A stretch of DNA of 64,000 nt from Methanothermobacter sp. (GCF_030055435.1 NZ_JASFYG010000005.1:1-64000), one strand, 5' to 3'; numbered from the stretch's first letter, positions 35,143-45,319 are shown. Translations and numbers: made by a program. Notes: generated from the letters alone by a model not told the origin.

Positions 35143-35871
35143 ATGGCGATAATGGCATCAAGAAAGCACCTTAAACGTTTCAAATCACCAAGTCACTGGC
35201 CCATTCATCCCAAGGAATACAAGTGGACTGTAAAACCATCCCCAGGTCCCCACCCAATTGAGGCATCATTGCCCCTGATGATCATTGTGAGGGACATCCT
35301 CGGTGTTGCAGATAATGCAAGGGAAGCCAGGAGAATCATAAATAGTGGTGAGATCCTGGTGGACGGAAGGCCAAGGAAGAACTACAAATTCCCTGTGGGG
35401 TTCATGGACGTTGTGAGCATACCCCGCACAGGTGAGGTCTACAGGGTGCTCCCTGATGAGAGGGGAAGGCTGGTCTTACATCCCATTGGTGAGGAGAATG
35501 CGGGCTTCAAGCTCTGCAAGATAGTTAACAAGACAACCATTAGGGGTGGAAAAACCCAGCTCAACCTCCACGACGGCCGCAACTACCTCTCAGAGGACGA
35601 GTTCCGTGTGGGAGATGTTGTAAAGCTGGCTGTGCCTGAACAGGAAATCCTTGAGAGAATACCCTTTGAGAAGGGCAGCCTTGGCCTTGTAACAGGGGGC
35701 CGTCATACAGGTGAGATTGGAAGAATCAAGAAGATAAACATAACCAGGTCATCAATGCCAAACACGGCAGTCATTGAGACCGAGGCAAGGAAGACATTCC
35801 TAACACTCAAGGATTACGTGTTTGTCATTGGAAAGGACGAGTCAGTGATATCACTTCCGGGAGGTAAATAG
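35143..35871 (+). CDS. rps4e: Ribosomal protein S4e (eS4)
   Basis: A 242-residue archaeal/eukaryotic 30S protein. It begins with [17 protein letters not shown], has an S4-like RNA-binding segment ([18 protein letters not shown], in part) near 55-75 and a KOW-type element [18 protein letters not shown] near 185-202. An internal ATG at 35152 may be the true start. It is followed immediately by L5 with no gap. Confidence 0.97.
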   Translation: MAIMASRKHLKRFKSPSHWPIHPKEYKWTVKPSPGPHPIEASLPLMIIVRDILGVADNAREARRIINSGEILVDGRPRKNYKFPVGFMDVVSIPRTGEVYRVLPDERGRLVLHPIGEENAGFKLCKIVNKTTIRGGKTQLNLHDGRNYLSEDEFRVGDVVKLAVPEQEILERIPFEKGSLGLVTGGRHTGEIGRIKKINITRSSMPNTAVIETEARKTFLTLKDYVFVIGKDESVISLPGGK

Positions 35872-36378
35872 ATGAACCCCATGGAGGAAGTAAGGATATT
35901 CAAGGTCACCCTTAACATAGGTGTCGGTGAAGGGGGTGAAAGGCTTGCGAGGGCTGAAAGGCTTCTTAAGGAGATGACAGGCCAGAAGCCTGTGAGGACC
36001 CACTCAAAGGTCACAAACCCTGAGTTTGGTATAAGGAAGAAGCAGCCCATAGCATGCAAGGTAACCCTTCGCGGTGAAAGGGCCGAAAAGGTACTCAGAA
36101 TGTTCCTTGAGGGAATAGGGAACAGGTTGAAGGCCAGCCAGTTCGATGAATATGGTAATGTTTCAATGGGTATAGAGGAACACATCGACATACCTGGAAT
36201 GAAGTACGACCCTGAGATAGGGATATTCGGCATGAACCTTTCTGTAACCTTTGAGAAACCAGGTCACAGGATAAGCAGACGAAGGATACAGCGCAAAAAG
36301 GTTCCTGAAAAGCACAGGGTCAGCCGTGAAGAGGCAATCGACTTTATGAAGGAAAAATTCCAGGTTAAAATAGTCTGA
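35872..36378 (+). CDS. rpl5: Ribosomal protein L5 (uL5)
   Basis: A 168-residue 50S protein that binds 5S rRNA and the tRNA elbow. [22 protein letters not shown] (in part, near 11-32), [23 protein letters not shown] (in part) and the C-terminal [15 protein letters not shown] identify it. Its ATG follows the S4e stop directly, with GGGAGG inside the end of S4e. Confidence 0.97.
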   Translation: MNPMEEVRIFKVTLNIGVGEGGERLARAERLLKEMTGQKPVRTHSKVTNPEFGIRKKQPIACKVTLRGERAEKVLRMFLEGIGNRLKASQFDEYGNVSMGIEEHIDIPGMKYDPEIGIFGMNLSVTFEKPGHRISRRRIQRKKVPEKHRVSREEAIDFMKEKFQVKIV

Positions 36379-36389
36379 AGGTGATTGTT

Positions 36390-36533
36390 TTGCCAAGGAA
36401 ATATGGAAAGGCATCAAGGAAATGCTCAAGATGCGGGGATCACTCTGCACTTGTCAGAAGATATGGATTAATGCTCTGCAGACAGTGCTTCAGGGAACTT
36501 GCACCTAAAATCGGGTTTAAAAAGTACAACTGA
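36390..36533 (+). CDS. rps14: Ribosomal protein S14 (uS14), zinc type (short gene)
   Basis: A 47-residue Zn-binding S14, hand-called because it is too short for a coarse ORF scan. CSRCG near 12-16 and CRQCF near 30-34 give the four zinc Cys, and the ends [10 protein letters not shown] and [11 protein letters not shown] match the archaeal form. The start is TTG, with AAGGTGATTG just upstream. Its position between L5 and S8 is the standard spc order. Confidence 0.95.
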   Translation: MPRKYGKASRKCSRCGDHSALVRRYGLMLCRQCFRELAPKIGFKKYN

Positions 36534-36547
36534 AAGAGGTGTTTACT

Positions 36548-36940
36548 GTGACTCTTATGGATCCTCTCGCAAACGCCCTGACCAACATAAGGAACAATGA
36601 GATAAGGGGTAATGTAAAGTGCAGGATAAGTCCTGCATCAAAACTCATAGGGCGTGTGCTGAGAACAATGCAAAAGGAAGGCTATATCGGGGAATTCGAA
36701 TACGTTGACGACGGCAGGGCTGGAAAATTCATCGTTGAACTAGAGGGAAACATAAACCAGTGCGGGGTTATAAAACCCAGACACGCTGTTAAAAAGGACG
36801 AATTCGAGAAATTTGAGAAAAGATATCTGCCAGCTAAGAACTTTGGGATAATAATCGTGTCAACCCCTGAGGGAATAATGACCCATAAAGAGGCCAAGGA
36901 CAGGGGTATCGGCGGTAGACTGCTGGCTTACGTCTACTAG
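36548..36940 (+). CDS. rps8: Ribosomal protein S8 (uS8)
   Basis: A 130-residue 30S assembly protein. I set the start at GTG 36548 because GAGGTG lies six bases before it and the product then begins with the conserved [13 protein letters not shown]; the ORF from 36539 would start inside the ribosome site. The C-terminal [19 protein letters not shown] is typical of archaeal S8. Confidence 0.97.
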   Translation: MTLMDPLANALTNIRNNEIRGNVKCRISPASKLIGRVLRTMQKEGYIGEFEYVDDGRAGKFIVELEGNINQCGVIKPRHAVKKDEFEKFEKRYLPAKNFGIIIVSTPEGIMTHKEAKDRGIGGRLLAYVY

Positions 36941-36948
36941 GTGATAAA

Positions 36949-37482
36949 ATGGTTCTAGCAGCTATTATCCGGGAAGAAATACCCATCCCTGAGGATGTTA
37001 ACGTCACCATCGATGGTGAAGTTAAGGTTAAGGGTCCAAAGGGTGAACTCTCCCGAAAATTTAATCACTCAGAGATATCAATGGACGTTGAAGACGATAA
37101 GGTGGTCCTTGAGGTCAAATTCCCAAAGAAAAAGGACAAGGCAATGATAGGGACAGTTAAGGCCCATATAAACAACATGATAAGGGGCGTCACCGAGGGC
37201 TTCACTTACCGCATGAAGATAGTGTATGCCCACTTTCCGATGAGTGTGAAGGTGGCAGGGGATAAGGTTTTAATAGAGAACTTCCTCGGGGAACGCCACC
37301 CAAGGACCGCAAAGATCGTTGGAGATACAAAGGTTCAGGTAAAGGGCGACGAGGTTGAAGTAACAGGTATCAACAAGGAACACGTGGGACAGACAATGGC
37401 GAATCTTGAACAGGCCACCAAGATTAAGGGAAGGGACCCAAGGGTTTTCCAGGACGGCATATACCTTGTGAGCAAGGAGTAG
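36949..37482 (+). CDS. rpl6: Ribosomal protein L6 (uL6)
   Basis: A 177-residue 50S protein with two alpha/beta repeats near the factor-binding site. [22 protein letters not shown] near 10-31 (in part) and [15 protein letters not shown] near 104-118 are family signatures. GGTGATAAA precedes the ATG. Confidence 0.97.
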   Translation: MVLAAIIREEIPIPEDVNVTIDGEVKVKGPKGELSRKFNHSEISMDVEDDKVVLEVKFPKKKDKAMIGTVKAHINNMIRGVTEGFTYRMKIVYAHFPMSVKVAGDKVLIENFLGERHPRTAKIVGDTKVQVKGDEVEVTGINKEHVGQTMANLEQATKIKGRDPRVFQDGIYLVSKE

Positions 37483-37495
37483 GGATGGTGATTCG

Positions 37496-37822
37496 ATGAG
37501 GAAAAAATTTAAGCGACAGGAATACGCCCGATATAAAAAACTGGGAGAAAAGTGGAGGAGGCCCAGGGGTAGAACAAGTAAAATGAGAAGATACGAAAAG
37601 GGCAAACCTGCAATGCCTGCGATTGGCTACAGGAAGCCAAGGGACCAGAGGGGTCTCCACCCATCAGGATATGAGGACATACTTGTTTCCAATATGAGGG
37701 AACTTGAGGACCTGGACCCTGAAACACAGGCTGCAAGGATAGCATCAACTGTGGGTGCCAGGAAGAAGACGCTCATGCTTGAAAAGGCAAAGGAACTTGG
37801 CATAAAGGTTCTGAATCCATAA
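37496..37822 (+). CDS. rpl32e: Ribosomal protein L32e (eL32)
   Basis: A 108-residue archaeal/eukaryotic 50S protein. The basic N-terminal half ([19 protein letters not shown], in part) is followed by [20 protein letters not shown], the family core. GATGGTGATTCG is upstream. After its stop comes the largest gap inside the operon before S13, with several hairpins. Confidence 0.96.
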   Translation: MRKKFKRQEYARYKKLGEKWRRPRGRTSKMRRYEKGKPAMPAIGYRKPRDQRGLHPSGYEDILVSNMRELEDLDPETQAARIASTVGARKKTLMLEKAKELGIKVLNP

Positions 37823-37825
37823 TAT

Positions 37826-37926
37826 GGACTGGAAGGGGTCTTATTTTCCAGTCCAGGAAAACATTTTAAGGGGATGCCCGATTTTTCGGGTCTATCAGCA
37901 ATTGCTGGACACAAGGAGGTTTCTTG
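37826..37926 (+). promoter_or_regulatory. Multi-hairpin leader between L32e and L19e
   Basis: A 105-base gap in an otherwise tightly packed operon holds four structural elements: GGACTGGAA at 37826-37834 with TTCCAGTCC at 37846-37854; CCCGA at 37877-37881 with TCGGG at 37886-37890; the palindrome CAGCAATTGCTG at 37896-37907; and CAAG/CTTG at 37912-37926 enclosing the L19e GAGG ribosome site. A TTTTAAG element near 37864-37870 could be a weak promoter. It may be an attenuation or autoregulatory leader. I know of no named family for it. Confidence 0.55.
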
Positions 37927-37927
37927 A

Positions 37928-38374
37928 ATGAATCTTACTACTCAGAAAAGATTAGCTGCAGACATACTGAAAGTAGGGGTTAACAGGATATGGATTGACC
38001 CTGAGAGGATCGACGAGGTCTCAAGGGCAATAACCAGGGACGGTGTAAAGCAGCTAATAAAGGACGGCGCAATAAAGGCTAAACCAAAAAAGGGCATAAG
38101 CAGTTACAGGTCAAAAAAGATAGCCCAACAGAAAAAGAAAGGAAGAAGAAGAGGGCCTGGAAGCATAAAAGGTGCTAAGGGCGCCAGAAAACCAAGGAAA
38201 GAGGAATGGATGACCACAATAAGGGCTCTAAGGAAGGACCTACGGAAGATGAGGGACAACCGTGAAATAAACAAGAGCACCTATCGTAAACTCTACAAGA
38301 TGGCAAAGGGCGGAGCCTTCAAGAGCAAATCTTACATGAAAACCTATGCCCGGGACCACGACATGCTAAGATAG
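37928..38374 (+). CDS. rpl19e: Ribosomal protein L19e (eL19)
   Basis: A 148-residue archaeal/eukaryotic 50S protein, largely helical and basic. LTTQKRLAADILKVGVNRIWIDP (in part) and GISSYRSKKIAQQKKKGRRRGPGSIKG (in part) are characteristic. The GGAGG site nine bases before the ATG lies within a small CAAG/CTTG hairpin, which could hold back translation. Confidence 0.96.
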   Translation: MNLTTQKRLAADILKVGVNRIWIDPERIDEVSRAITRDGVKQLIKDGAIKAKPKKGISSYRSKKIAQQKKKGRRRGPGSIKGAKGARKPRKEEWMTTIRALRKDLRKMRDNREINKSTYRKLYKMAKGGAFKSKSYMKTYARDHDMLR

Positions 38375-38385
38375 GAGGGATCTGA

Positions 38386-38964
38386 TTGGCACATGGACCA
38401 AGATACAAGATGGCATTTAGAAGACGAAGGGAAGGTAAAACTGATTACCGGGCCCGCTATAAGATGGTGGAAAGAGGCAAATCCCGGCTTGTTGTCAGAA
38501 TAACCACATATCATGTTATTGCACAGATAATCAATGTGGGAATGAATGGAGACGAAACACTGGTCTCAGCCCACTCAAAGCAGCTCCAGAAAATGGGATG
38601 GCTTGGAGGCACAAGCAATACAGCAGCAGCATACCTGACAGGATACCTCTGCGGTAAAAGGGCTCTGAAAGCAGGTATAGAGGAAGCAGTCCTTGACATA
38701 GGACTCAGACCTGCCATAAGGGGCTCAAAGGTATTCGCAGCACTTAAAGGGGCTGTTGACGCAGGACTCAAAGTACCACACGGTGAATCAGTAATTCCCG
38801 ACGAATCAAGGATAAGGGGCGAACACATAAAGGAATATGCAGAATCCCTTGACGAGGAAGAACGCAAGAAGAGGTTTTCAAGGTACCTTGAAAGGGGTCT
38901 TTCCCCTGAGGACCTGCCTGAACACTTTGAAGAAATAAAAAACAGGATAGATGAAGAGGTATGA
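38386..38964 (+). CDS. rpl18: Ribosomal protein L18 (uL18)
   Basis: A 192-residue 50S protein that binds 5S rRNA with L5. Archaeal form beginning [20 protein letters not shown] from a TTG start, with AGGAGGG nearby. [18 protein letters not shown] near 74-91 and the acidic C-terminal tail ([11 protein letters not shown]) fit the family. Its stop overlaps the S5 start as ATGA. Confidence 0.96.
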   Translation: MAHGPRYKMAFRRRREGKTDYRARYKMVERGKSRLVVRITTYHVIAQIINVGMNGDETLVSAHSKQLQKMGWLGGTSNTAAAYLTGYLCGKRALKAGIEEAVLDIGLRPAIRGSKVFAALKGAVDAGLKVPHGESVIPDESRIRGEHIKEYAESLDEEERKKRFSRYLERGLSPEDLPEHFEEIKNRIDEEV

Positions 38965-39611
38965 TTATGAACTTCAACATGGAGGAATGGGAGCCAAGGA
39001 CCAACCTTGGACGCCTTGTGAAGGAGGGTGTCATAACAAGTATCGATGAGATCTTTGAAGAGGGACACCCAATAATGGAACTTGAGATAATCGATGCACT
39101 GCTTCCTGACCTCGAGGAGGAGGTCATTGACGTTAACCTTGTCCAGAGGATGCACAAATCAGGAAGGAAGGTCAACTTCAGGGTCATAGTTGCAGTGGGC
39201 AACAGGGATGGATACGTTGGACTCGGACAGGGCAAGGCCAGAGAGGTTGGACCTGCAATCAGGAAGGCAGTTGACGATGCAAAATTCAACCTTATAAAGG
39301 TCAGAAGAGGCTGCGGTGACTGGGGATGTGTCTGCGGAAGGGAACACACGGTACCCTTCAAGGTCTCAGGTAAGAGTGGAAGTGTCCGCGTAACCCTCAT
39401 ACCAGCACCGGGTGGCGTTGGACTTGCAATAGGTGACGTTGGCAAGACCATAATGAGGCTTGCAGGTATAGATGATGTCTGGTCACATACACGTGGACAG
39501 ACACAGACCACAGTCAACTTTGCCAGGGCAACCTTCGATGCCCTCAAACAGCTGAGCAAGGTAAAGGCAAGCGAAAAGGACCTTAAAAATCTGGGTGTTT
39601 GCAGTACCTGA
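38961..39611 (+). CDS. rps5: Ribosomal protein S5 (uS5)
   Basis: A 216-residue 30S protein acting in decoding fidelity and mRNA unwinding. The double-stranded-RNA-binding segment is [22 protein letters not shown] (in part, near 72-93), and the C-terminal domain shows [20 protein letters not shown]. The start overlaps L18 by four bases; an ATG two codons later (38967) is the other option. Confidence 0.97.
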   Translation: MIMNFNMEEWEPRTNLGRLVKEGVITSIDEIFEEGHPIMELEIIDALLPDLEEEVIDVNLVQRMHKSGRKVNFRVIVAVGNRDGYVGLGQGKAREVGPAIRKAVDDAKFNLIKVRRGCGDWGCVCGREHTVPFKVSGKSGSVRVTLIPAPGGVGLAIGDVGKTIMRLAGIDDVWSHTRGQTQTTVNFARATFDALKQLSKVKASEKDLKNLGVCST

Positions 39612-39623
39612 AGGTGATTCCAG

Positions 39624-40082
39624 ATGTTAGCAGTAGTAAGGGTAAGGGGATCAGCGGGTGTCCGAAGGGACATAGCTGACACCATGGAGATGTTAAGACT
39701 CAACAGGATAAACCACGCAGTACTGGTTGAGGACACACCCAGCTACCTTGGCATGCTCCAGAAGGCCAAGGACTACATAACCTGGGGTGAAATTGACCAG
39801 GAAACCCTGACAGCCATGATAGCCAAGAGGGCAAGAATCATCGGAGGGGAAAGGTTAACCGATGAATACATAAAGGAAAAAACAGAGTATGATTCAGTGG
39901 AAGAATTTGCAGGGGCTGTATTCAGGGGTGAGGTTAAACTTGAGGATGCAGGAATAAAACCTGTGTTCAGGTTACACCCACCACGAAAGGGATATGAGGC
40001 CATAAAAAAGTCCTTCAATGAGGGCGGAAGCCTCGGATACCGTGGAGAGAAGATAAATGACCTCTTGAAGAGGATGATCTAA
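39624..40082 (+). CDS. rpl30: Ribosomal protein L30 (uL30)
   Basis: A 152-residue archaeal long-form L30. [23 protein letters not shown] (in part) at the N-terminus and the C-terminal [28 protein letters not shown] (in part) are typical. AAGGTGATTCC precedes the ATG. Confidence 0.97.
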   Translation: MLAVVRVRGSAGVRRDIADTMEMLRLNRINHAVLVEDTPSYLGMLQKAKDYITWGEIDQETLTAMIAKRARIIGGERLTDEYIKEKTEYDSVEEFAGAVFRGEVKLEDAGIKPVFRLHPPRKGYEAIKKSFNEGGSLGYRGEKINDLLKRMI

Positions 40083-40097
40083 GCGGAGGAATTACTC

Positions 40098-40538
40098 ATG
40101 ATCCGAAAAAGACGAAAGATCACAAGGATGAGGGGCTCACGCACCGTGGGTGGAGGATGCTCCAAGAAGAGAAGGGGAGCAGGTCACCGCGGAGGCAGAG
40201 GACAGGCAGGTGGACACAAACACCACTGGACATGGATCGTCAAGTACGACCCGAAACACTTTGGAAAGTACGGCTTCAAAAGGCCCCAGAAACTCATAAA
40301 GAGGCTGGAAACAGTCAACCTTGCCTACATAGACGAAAGGATTCCTGACCTCCTTGAGAAGGGAATCGCATCTGAAGAGGACGGGATGGTGGTGCTGGAT
40401 GTAAGGGACCTTGGATTTGAAAAGGTCCTTGGAAGCGGAAGGATCACACGACCCGTCCATATCAAGGCCCTTGAGTTCTCTGAGAATGCCGTTGAGAAGA
40501 TCACAGAGGCCGGGGGAAAGGCTGAAGTGATAGAGTAA
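40098..40538 (+). CDS. rpl15: Ribosomal protein L15 (uL15)
   Basis: A 146-residue 50S assembly protein. The glycine- and arginine-rich RNA-threading N-terminus (RMRGSRTVGGGCSKKRRGAG, then HRGGRGQAGGHKHHW) and the C-terminal VHIKALEFSENAVEKI match archaeal L15. CGGAGGA lies upstream of the ATG. SecY follows after 25 bases. Confidence 0.97.
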   Translation: MIRKRRKITRMRGSRTVGGGCSKKRRGAGHRGGRGQAGGHKHHWTWIVKYDPKHFGKYGFKRPQKLIKRLETVNLAYIDERIPDLLEKGIASEEDGMVVLDVRDLGFEKVLGSGRITRPVHIKALEFSENAVEKITEAGGKAEVIE

Positions 40539-40563
40539 ACAGCATTGACAAGGAGTGGAGCAG

Positions 40564-41925
40564 TTGAAGGAAAAATTTGAGCCCATATTCTCAGTCCTGC
40601 CACAGGTAAAATCACCTGACTACAGGGTACCCTTCAGGGAAAAACTCAAATGGACAGGCATAATCCTTGTCCTATACTTCTTCCTCGCCCAGATACCACT
40701 CTACGGTTTAAGTCCGAGGGCTGTGGATCAGTTTGCCCAGCTGAGGGCTGTTCTTGCAGGAAACTTTGGTTCAATACTCACACTGGGTATAGGACCCATT
40801 GTGTCAGCATCAATCATACTTCAGCTCCTGGTTGGAGGTAAGATACTGAAACTGGACCTCTCGAAGCATGAGGATAGGGCCTTTTTCCAGGGACTGCAGA
40901 AGCTCCTTGCCATAGTATTCACATTCTTTGAGGCACTGATCTTTGTACTGACAGGGTCACTGGCACCCTCAGCCCCCCAGTTTGTCTGGATACTCATACT
41001 GCAGCTCACCATTGGAGGAATACTCATAATATTCCTCGATGAGGTTGTATCCAAATGGGGTTTTGGTAGCGGTGTTGGACTTTTCATTGCAGCAGGCGTA
41101 TCACAGGAGATAATTGTAGGTGCCTTCAACCCCCTCTCTGCACCCACCCAGCCAGGGGTACCCGCCGGTAGAATAACAGGTTTCCTCTACCTCCTCTTCA
41201 CAGGGCAGAGCCCTGACTTCCAGTACTACGTCCTCCCTGTACTGGCCCTCATTGGGGTTTTCCTCGTCGTGGTCTATGCTGAGAGTATGAGGGTGGAAAT
41301 ACCCATATCCATGGGAGGGGGTAAAAGGCTCTCAAGGGGTGCTGTTGGAAAGTACCCCCTGCGTTTCATATACGCCAGTAACATGCCCGTTATATTGACA
41401 AGCGCGCTCCTCCTGAATGTTCAGCTAATGGCAAACGTGTTCCAGAAACTTGGATACCCCATACTCGGTACTGTAAGCAATGGGCAGGCGGTTGATGGGC
41501 TCGCATATCTTCTCACAGCTCCACGCTCAATCGACGCCCTCATACTGGACCCATTCAAGGTACTGTTCTATGCGGTTGTATTCATAGGGCTCTGCGTCCT
41601 CTTTGCCTGGCTATGGGTTGAGATAAGTAACATAGGTCCAAAGCATGTTGCAAAACAGCTTTACCAGATGGGTATGCAGATTCCTGGTTTCAGGAGCAGC
41701 AGGGGGCAGTTCGAGAAGATACTGAAACGCTACATACCCACAATAACGATCCTGGGAGGGGCATTTGTCGGGCTCCTCGCATTTGTGGCTGACCTGACGG
41801 GTTCTCTTGGTGGAGGTACAGGTGTCCTTCTAACGGTGGGTATAGTTTACAGGCTCTATGAGGAGATTGCCCAGGAGCAGCTGATGGATATGCACCCCAT
41901 ACTCAGAAGCTTCCTGGGAGATTAG
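40564..41925 (+). CDS. secY: Protein translocase subunit SecY (Sec61 alpha)
   Basis: A ten-span membrane channel of about 453 residues for export and membrane insertion of proteins. KSPDYRVPFREKLKWTGI (in part) precedes TM1; the plug helix and GPIVSASIILQLL lie near 70-85; the cytosolic loop GGKRLSRGAVGKYPLRFIYASNMPVIL (in part) and the C-terminal FAWLWVEISNIGPKHVAKQL are conserved. I prefer TTG at 40564, eight bases after AGGAG; the GTG at 40555 overlaps that site. The ribosomal protein L15-SecY link is universal. Confidence 0.96.
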   Translation: MKEKFEPIFSVLPQVKSPDYRVPFREKLKWTGIILVLYFFLAQIPLYGLSPRAVDQFAQLRAVLAGNFGSILTLGIGPIVSASIILQLLVGGKILKLDLSKHEDRAFFQGLQKLLAIVFTFFEALIFVLTGSLAPSAPQFVWILILQLTIGGILIIFLDEVVSKWGFGSGVGLFIAAGVSQEIIVGAFNPLSAPTQPGVPAGRITGFLYLLFTGQSPDFQYYVLPVLALIGVFLVVVYAESMRVEIPISMGGGKRLSRGAVGKYPLRFIYASNMPVILTSALLLNVQLMANVFQKLGYPILGTVSNGQAVDGLAYLLTAPRSIDALILDPFKVLFYAVVFIGLCVLFAWLWVEISNIGPKHVAKQLYQMGMQIPGFRSSRGQFEKILKRYIPTITILGGAFVGLLAFVADLTGSLGGGTGVLLTVGIVYRLYEEIAQEQLMDMHPILRSFLGD

Positions 41926-41953
41926 GATAATTTTAATCCATGGGAGTGGTACA

Positions 41954-42511
41954 ATGAAGGTTGTTGTAGTTGCAGGTATACCTGGTTCAGGAAGCACGAC
42001 GGTCCTTGAGAACACCCTCAGGGAGCTTGACTACCTCAATGTGAATTACGGCGATGTCATGCTTGAAATAGCCCGTGAAAAGGGACTTGTTGAAAACAGG
42101 GACCAGATGAGAACCCTTGAACCTGGAGTCCAGAAGGAGATACAGAGGGCGGCTGCGAAAAGTATAAGAGAAAGGTCACTGGAAAATAATATAATCGTCG
42201 ACACACACTGCACCATAAAGACGCCTGCTGGTTTTCTGCCAGGTCTTCCAGTATGGGTTCTTGAGGAACTGGAACCTGACATGTTTGTGCTTGTGGAGGC
42301 TGATCCAGAGGAGATCTTCACAAGAAGGATTAGTGATACTTCCAGAAACAGGGATATGGAATCCCTGCAGGAGATCGACCTCCATCAGCAGATGAACAGG
42401 GCAGCTGCAATGGCCTACGCCACACTCACAGGCGCAACTGTTAAGATTGTTAAGAACCACAACAACCAGCTTGAGTCTGCAGTCAGTGAGATGAAGAACA
42501 TTCTGGAGTAA
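41954..42511 (+). CDS. adkA: Adenylate kinase, archaeal type
   Basis: A 185-residue AdkA kinase that interconverts ATP, AMP and ADP. The P-loop GIPGSGSTTV is at residues 8-17, and the AMP-binding stretch HCTIKTPAGFLPGLP lies near 75-89. This is the archaeal trimeric type, unrelated in sequence to bacterial Adk but located after SecY as in bacteria. Confidence 0.95.
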   Translation: MKVVVVAGIPGSGSTTVLENTLRELDYLNVNYGDVMLEIAREKGLVENRDQMRTLEPGVQKEIQRAAAKSIRERSLENNIIVDTHCTIKTPAGFLPGLPVWVLEELEPDMFVLVEADPEEIFTRRISDTSRNRDMESLQEIDLHQQMNRAAAMAYATLTGATVKIVKNHNNQLESAVSEMKNILE

Positions 42512-42529
42512 GATAAAGAGGAAACAAAA

Positions 42530-43096
42530 ATGGTGCTTGAAGTCGTATACGGGGCACTGAACGCTGTATTCGGTCCATTTATTGCAATGGACCCGAATCC
42601 ACAGAACCCCATCCTCACGGTATTCCTGATATCAGCAATAGTGGCCTTTATCATAACACTGGCAAACAAATTGCTTGTGGACCAGGAAAGGCTCGAAGAA
42701 CTTAAAGCTGAAATGCAGGAGTTCCAGCAGGAGATGATGGAGGCAAGAAAGAAGAATGACATGCAGGCGCTTGAGGAGATCCAGAAAAAACAGATGGAGT
42801 TCATGGACAAACAGCGCGAAATGATGACCATGTCATTCAAGCCAATGATAGTCACATTCGTACCCATAATCCTTGTCTTCTACTGGATGGGACAGGAACC
42901 GCACATAGTCAATACACTGGTGATATTGCCCCAGGTTGCATACTATGTCCTCCTTGTCCCCCTGTGGCACATGTTCTATGGCATGCCACCAAACGCCCCA
43001 TCCTATGCCATAGGATGGCTTGGCTGGTACATCTTATGCTCCTTTGCAATGTCCCAGATATTCAGAAAGTTCATGGGACTTAAAGGTGGAATGTAA
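42530..43096 (+). CDS. DUF106 membrane protein (EMC3/TMCO1/Oxa1-like insertase)
   Basis: A 188-residue membrane protein with spans near 8-30, 100-125 and 155-178. A cytosolic coiled coil lies between spans one and two (QERLEELKAEMQEFQQEMMEARKKND, in part, near 48-73). Archaeal DUF106 proteins are the Oxa1-superfamily insertases that take proteins from the ribosome into the membrane. Its place beside SecY supports that. Confidence 0.9.
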   Translation: MVLEVVYGALNAVFGPFIAMDPNPQNPILTVFLISAIVAFIITLANKLLVDQERLEELKAEMQEFQQEMMEARKKNDMQALEEIQKKQMEFMDKQREMMTMSFKPMIVTFVPIILVFYWMGQEPHIVNTLVILPQVAYYVLLVPLWHMFYGMPPNAPSYAIGWLGWYILCSFAMSQIFRKFMGLKGGM

Positions 43097-43114
43097 CGTT
43101 ATGGAGAGATTGAA

Positions 43115-43381
43115 ATGCCAGAGTTAAGATACAGATCCAGATCATATAAGAGAATCTTCAAGAGAACTCCTGGAGGAAGGACGGTTATACATTACCGCAG
43201 AAAGAAACCATCAAAGCATGTATGTGCTGGCTGCGGAAAGCCACTCCATGGTGTTCCAAGAGGAAGACCCTACGAGATAAGAAAACTCTCAAAATCCAAG
43301 AAGAGACCCAACAGACCATACGGTGGTTACTACTGTTCAAGCTGCGCACGCAAAGTCTTTAAGAAAGAGGCAAGGTCATAA
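43115..43381 (+). CDS. rpl34e: Ribosomal protein L34e (eL34)
   Basis: An 88-residue archaeal/eukaryotic 50S zinc protein. [16 protein letters not shown] near 38-53 and [10 protein letters not shown] near 74-83 give four zinc Cys. The N-terminus [20 protein letters not shown] fits. The stop TAA shares an A with the next gene's ATG (TAATG). Confidence 0.96.
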   Translation: MPELRYRSRSYKRIFKRTPGGRTVIHYRRKKPSKHVCAGCGKPLHGVPRGRPYEIRKLSKSKKRPNRPYGGYYCSSCARKVFKKEARS

Positions 43382-43899
43382 TGATCATAACCATCGGTGG
43401 TCTGGCCGGCACTGGCACAACAACCGTTGCCAGGATTCTGTCTGAGAGGACCGGGATACCCTGTGTATCTGCAGGTGATGTCTTCAGGCAGATGGCTGCT
43501 GAGAGGAAACTTGACATACTGGAGTTCAGCAAACTCGCAGAGGAGAATCCAGAGATAGACATAGAGATCGACAGGAGACAGGCCAGACTTGCAGATGAAC
43601 ATGAGGACCTCATACTTGAGGGAAGACTCTCTGCACACTTTGCAAGGGCGGATCTGAAGGTCCTGCTGATGGCACCCTTTGATGTGAGGGCACAGCGAAT
43701 AAGTATCCGGGAATCCAAGGACCTGGAGACGGTCAAGAATGAGATCCGGATACGTGAGGCCAGTGAAGCCCACAGGTACAGGGAGATTCACGGTATAGAT
43801 GTGGATGACCTTGAGGTATACGACATTGTGATAAACACCAGCCATTTTGACGCTGAAGGCGTGGCTGAAATCATACTAAAAGTTACCGAGGTGATTTAA
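43381..43899 (+). CDS. cmk: Cytidylate kinase, archaeal type
   Basis: A 172-residue kinase that phosphorylates CMP and dCMP. The P-loop [12 protein letters not shown] is at residues 6-17, GDVFRQMA near 33-40, and [17 protein letters not shown] near 80-96 follow the archaeal CMK pattern. It overlaps its neighbours by one base on each side (TAATG), so translation of L34e, Cmk and L14e is coupled. Confidence 0.94.
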   Translation: MIITIGGLAGTGTTTVARILSERTGIPCVSAGDVFRQMAAERKLDILEFSKLAEENPEIDIEIDRRQARLADEHEDLILEGRLSAHFARADLKVLLMAPFDVRAQRISIRESKDLETVKNEIRIREASEAHRYREIHGIDVDDLEVYDIVINTSHFDAEGVAEIILKVTEVI

Positions 43900-44126
43900 T
43901 GGCAGCAATAGAAGTTGGAAGAGTATGTGTGAAAACCGCAGGTAGAGAAGCCGGTGAAAAATGCGTGATACTTGATATCATCGACAAAAACTTCGTTGAA
44001 GTTGTGGGTGTCAATGTTAAGAACAGGAGGTGTAACATAGGACACCTTGAACCAACAGAGAAAAAAATAGAGATCAAATCCGATGATATCGATGAAATAA
44101 AGAAGGAACTTGAAGCCCTTGAATAA
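43899..44126 (+). CDS. rpl14e: Ribosomal protein L14e (eL14)
   Basis: A 75-residue archaeal/eukaryotic 50S protein with a KOW-like barrel. [21 protein letters not shown] near 4-24 (in part) and [19 protein letters not shown] (in part) are characteristic. It starts within the cmk stop codon and is followed by the pseudouridine synthase gene. Confidence 0.95.
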   Translation: MAAIEVGRVCVKTAGREAGEKCVILDIIDKNFVEVVGVNVKNRRCNIGHLEPTEKKIEIKSDDIDEIKKELEALE

Positions 44127-44156
44127 ACCCACCTCTTATTTTTGCAGGTATCCCTC

Positions 44157-45125
44157 ATGGCAGAATTCATAGAGTTAAAGGAGTCAAGTACAGACCCTGC
44201 ATATGGGTGCCCGCCCCATGAGAGGGACATTGAAACCCATATATCCTATGGCGTTGTTAACCTTGATAAACCATCTGGTCCCACCTCCCATCAGGTGGAT
44301 GTATGGGTCCGGGACATTCTCCACGCAGAGAAGGTGGGGCATGGGGGCACACTGGACCCCAAGGTTACAGGTGTTCTTCCCCTGGGCATAAACAGGGCAA
44401 CAAGGGTCATGCAGCTCCTCCTTGAGGCCCCCAAGGAATACGTATGCCTCATGAGGGTTCACAGGGAGGTGGATGAGGACAGGATAAAGGAGGTACTTGG
44501 GGAGTTTCAGGGAAAGATCTTCCAGATACCCCCCCTCAAGTCAGCTGTTAAAAGGGAGCTCCGTGTAAGGACCATCTATGATGTTAATATACTTGAGATT
44601 GATGGCCAGGATGTTCTCTTCAGGATAGCTTGTGAGGCAGGGACCTACGTAAGGAAGTACTGTCATGATGTGGGAGAGGCCCTTGGTACAGGGGCCCATA
44701 TGGCTGAACTCAGACGGACACGTGTGGGTCCCTTCACAGAGGAGGGCCTGGTAACACTCCATGACCTCAAGGACGCCTACCAGTTCTGGGTTGAGGATGG
44801 GGATGAAAGATTCCTGAGGGAATGCATTCTACCAATGGAATTTGCAGTATCCCATCTCCCCCGTGCCGTCATCCTTGACTCTGCAGTTGATGCAATATGC
44901 CATGGTGCTGACCTTGCACGTGGGGGCATAGCAGGGCTGGATGATAACATAAAGAAGGGCGACACAGTTGCGGTGATGACCCTTAAGGGGGAACTTGTGG
45001 CTGTTGGTGAGGCACTGCTGCCATCCCTTGACATTGTGGCCGCAGAGAGCGGCCTTGTTATTGAAACACATAAGGTTTTCATGAAGCCTGGAACCTATCC
45101 CCGGATGTGGCGCCGGTCCCCCTAG
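44157..45125 (+). CDS. truB: tRNA/rRNA pseudouridine synthase Cbf5 (TruB family)
   Basis: A 322-residue archaeal dyskerin homologue that makes pseudouridine in H/ACA ribonucleoproteins and in tRNA position 55. The catalytic Asp is in HGGTLDPKVTGVLP, near residue 69 from this start. ACEAGTYVRKYCHDVGEALG (in part) is the second TruB signature. A C-terminal PUA domain runs from about 235 (RAVILDSAVDAICHGADLARGG in part) to the end. I chose ATG 44157, eight bases after AGGT, over the TTG at 44142. It closes the operon before tRNA-Ser. Confidence 0.94.
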   Translation: MAEFIELKESSTDPAYGCPPHERDIETHISYGVVNLDKPSGPTSHQVDVWVRDILHAEKVGHGGTLDPKVTGVLPLGINRATRVMQLLLEAPKEYVCLMRVHREVDEDRIKEVLGEFQGKIFQIPPLKSAVKRELRVRTIYDVNILEIDGQDVLFRIACEAGTYVRKYCHDVGEALGTGAHMAELRRTRVGPFTEEGLVTLHDLKDAYQFWVEDGDERFLRECILPMEFAVSHLPRAVILDSAVDAICHGADLARGGIAGLDDNIKKGDTVAVMTLKGELVAVGEALLPSLDIVAAESGLVIETHKVFMKPGTYPRMWRRSP

Positions 45126-45234
45126 AGATATGGATTTGGTACAGTCTCCTGGAGTACTCTGGATGTGGTGTTATTCCACACATAGCAATACTTAAATAGG
45201 CTTCAATCCATACACTTAAAATGATACATCATAT

Positions 45235-45319
<85 letters not shown>

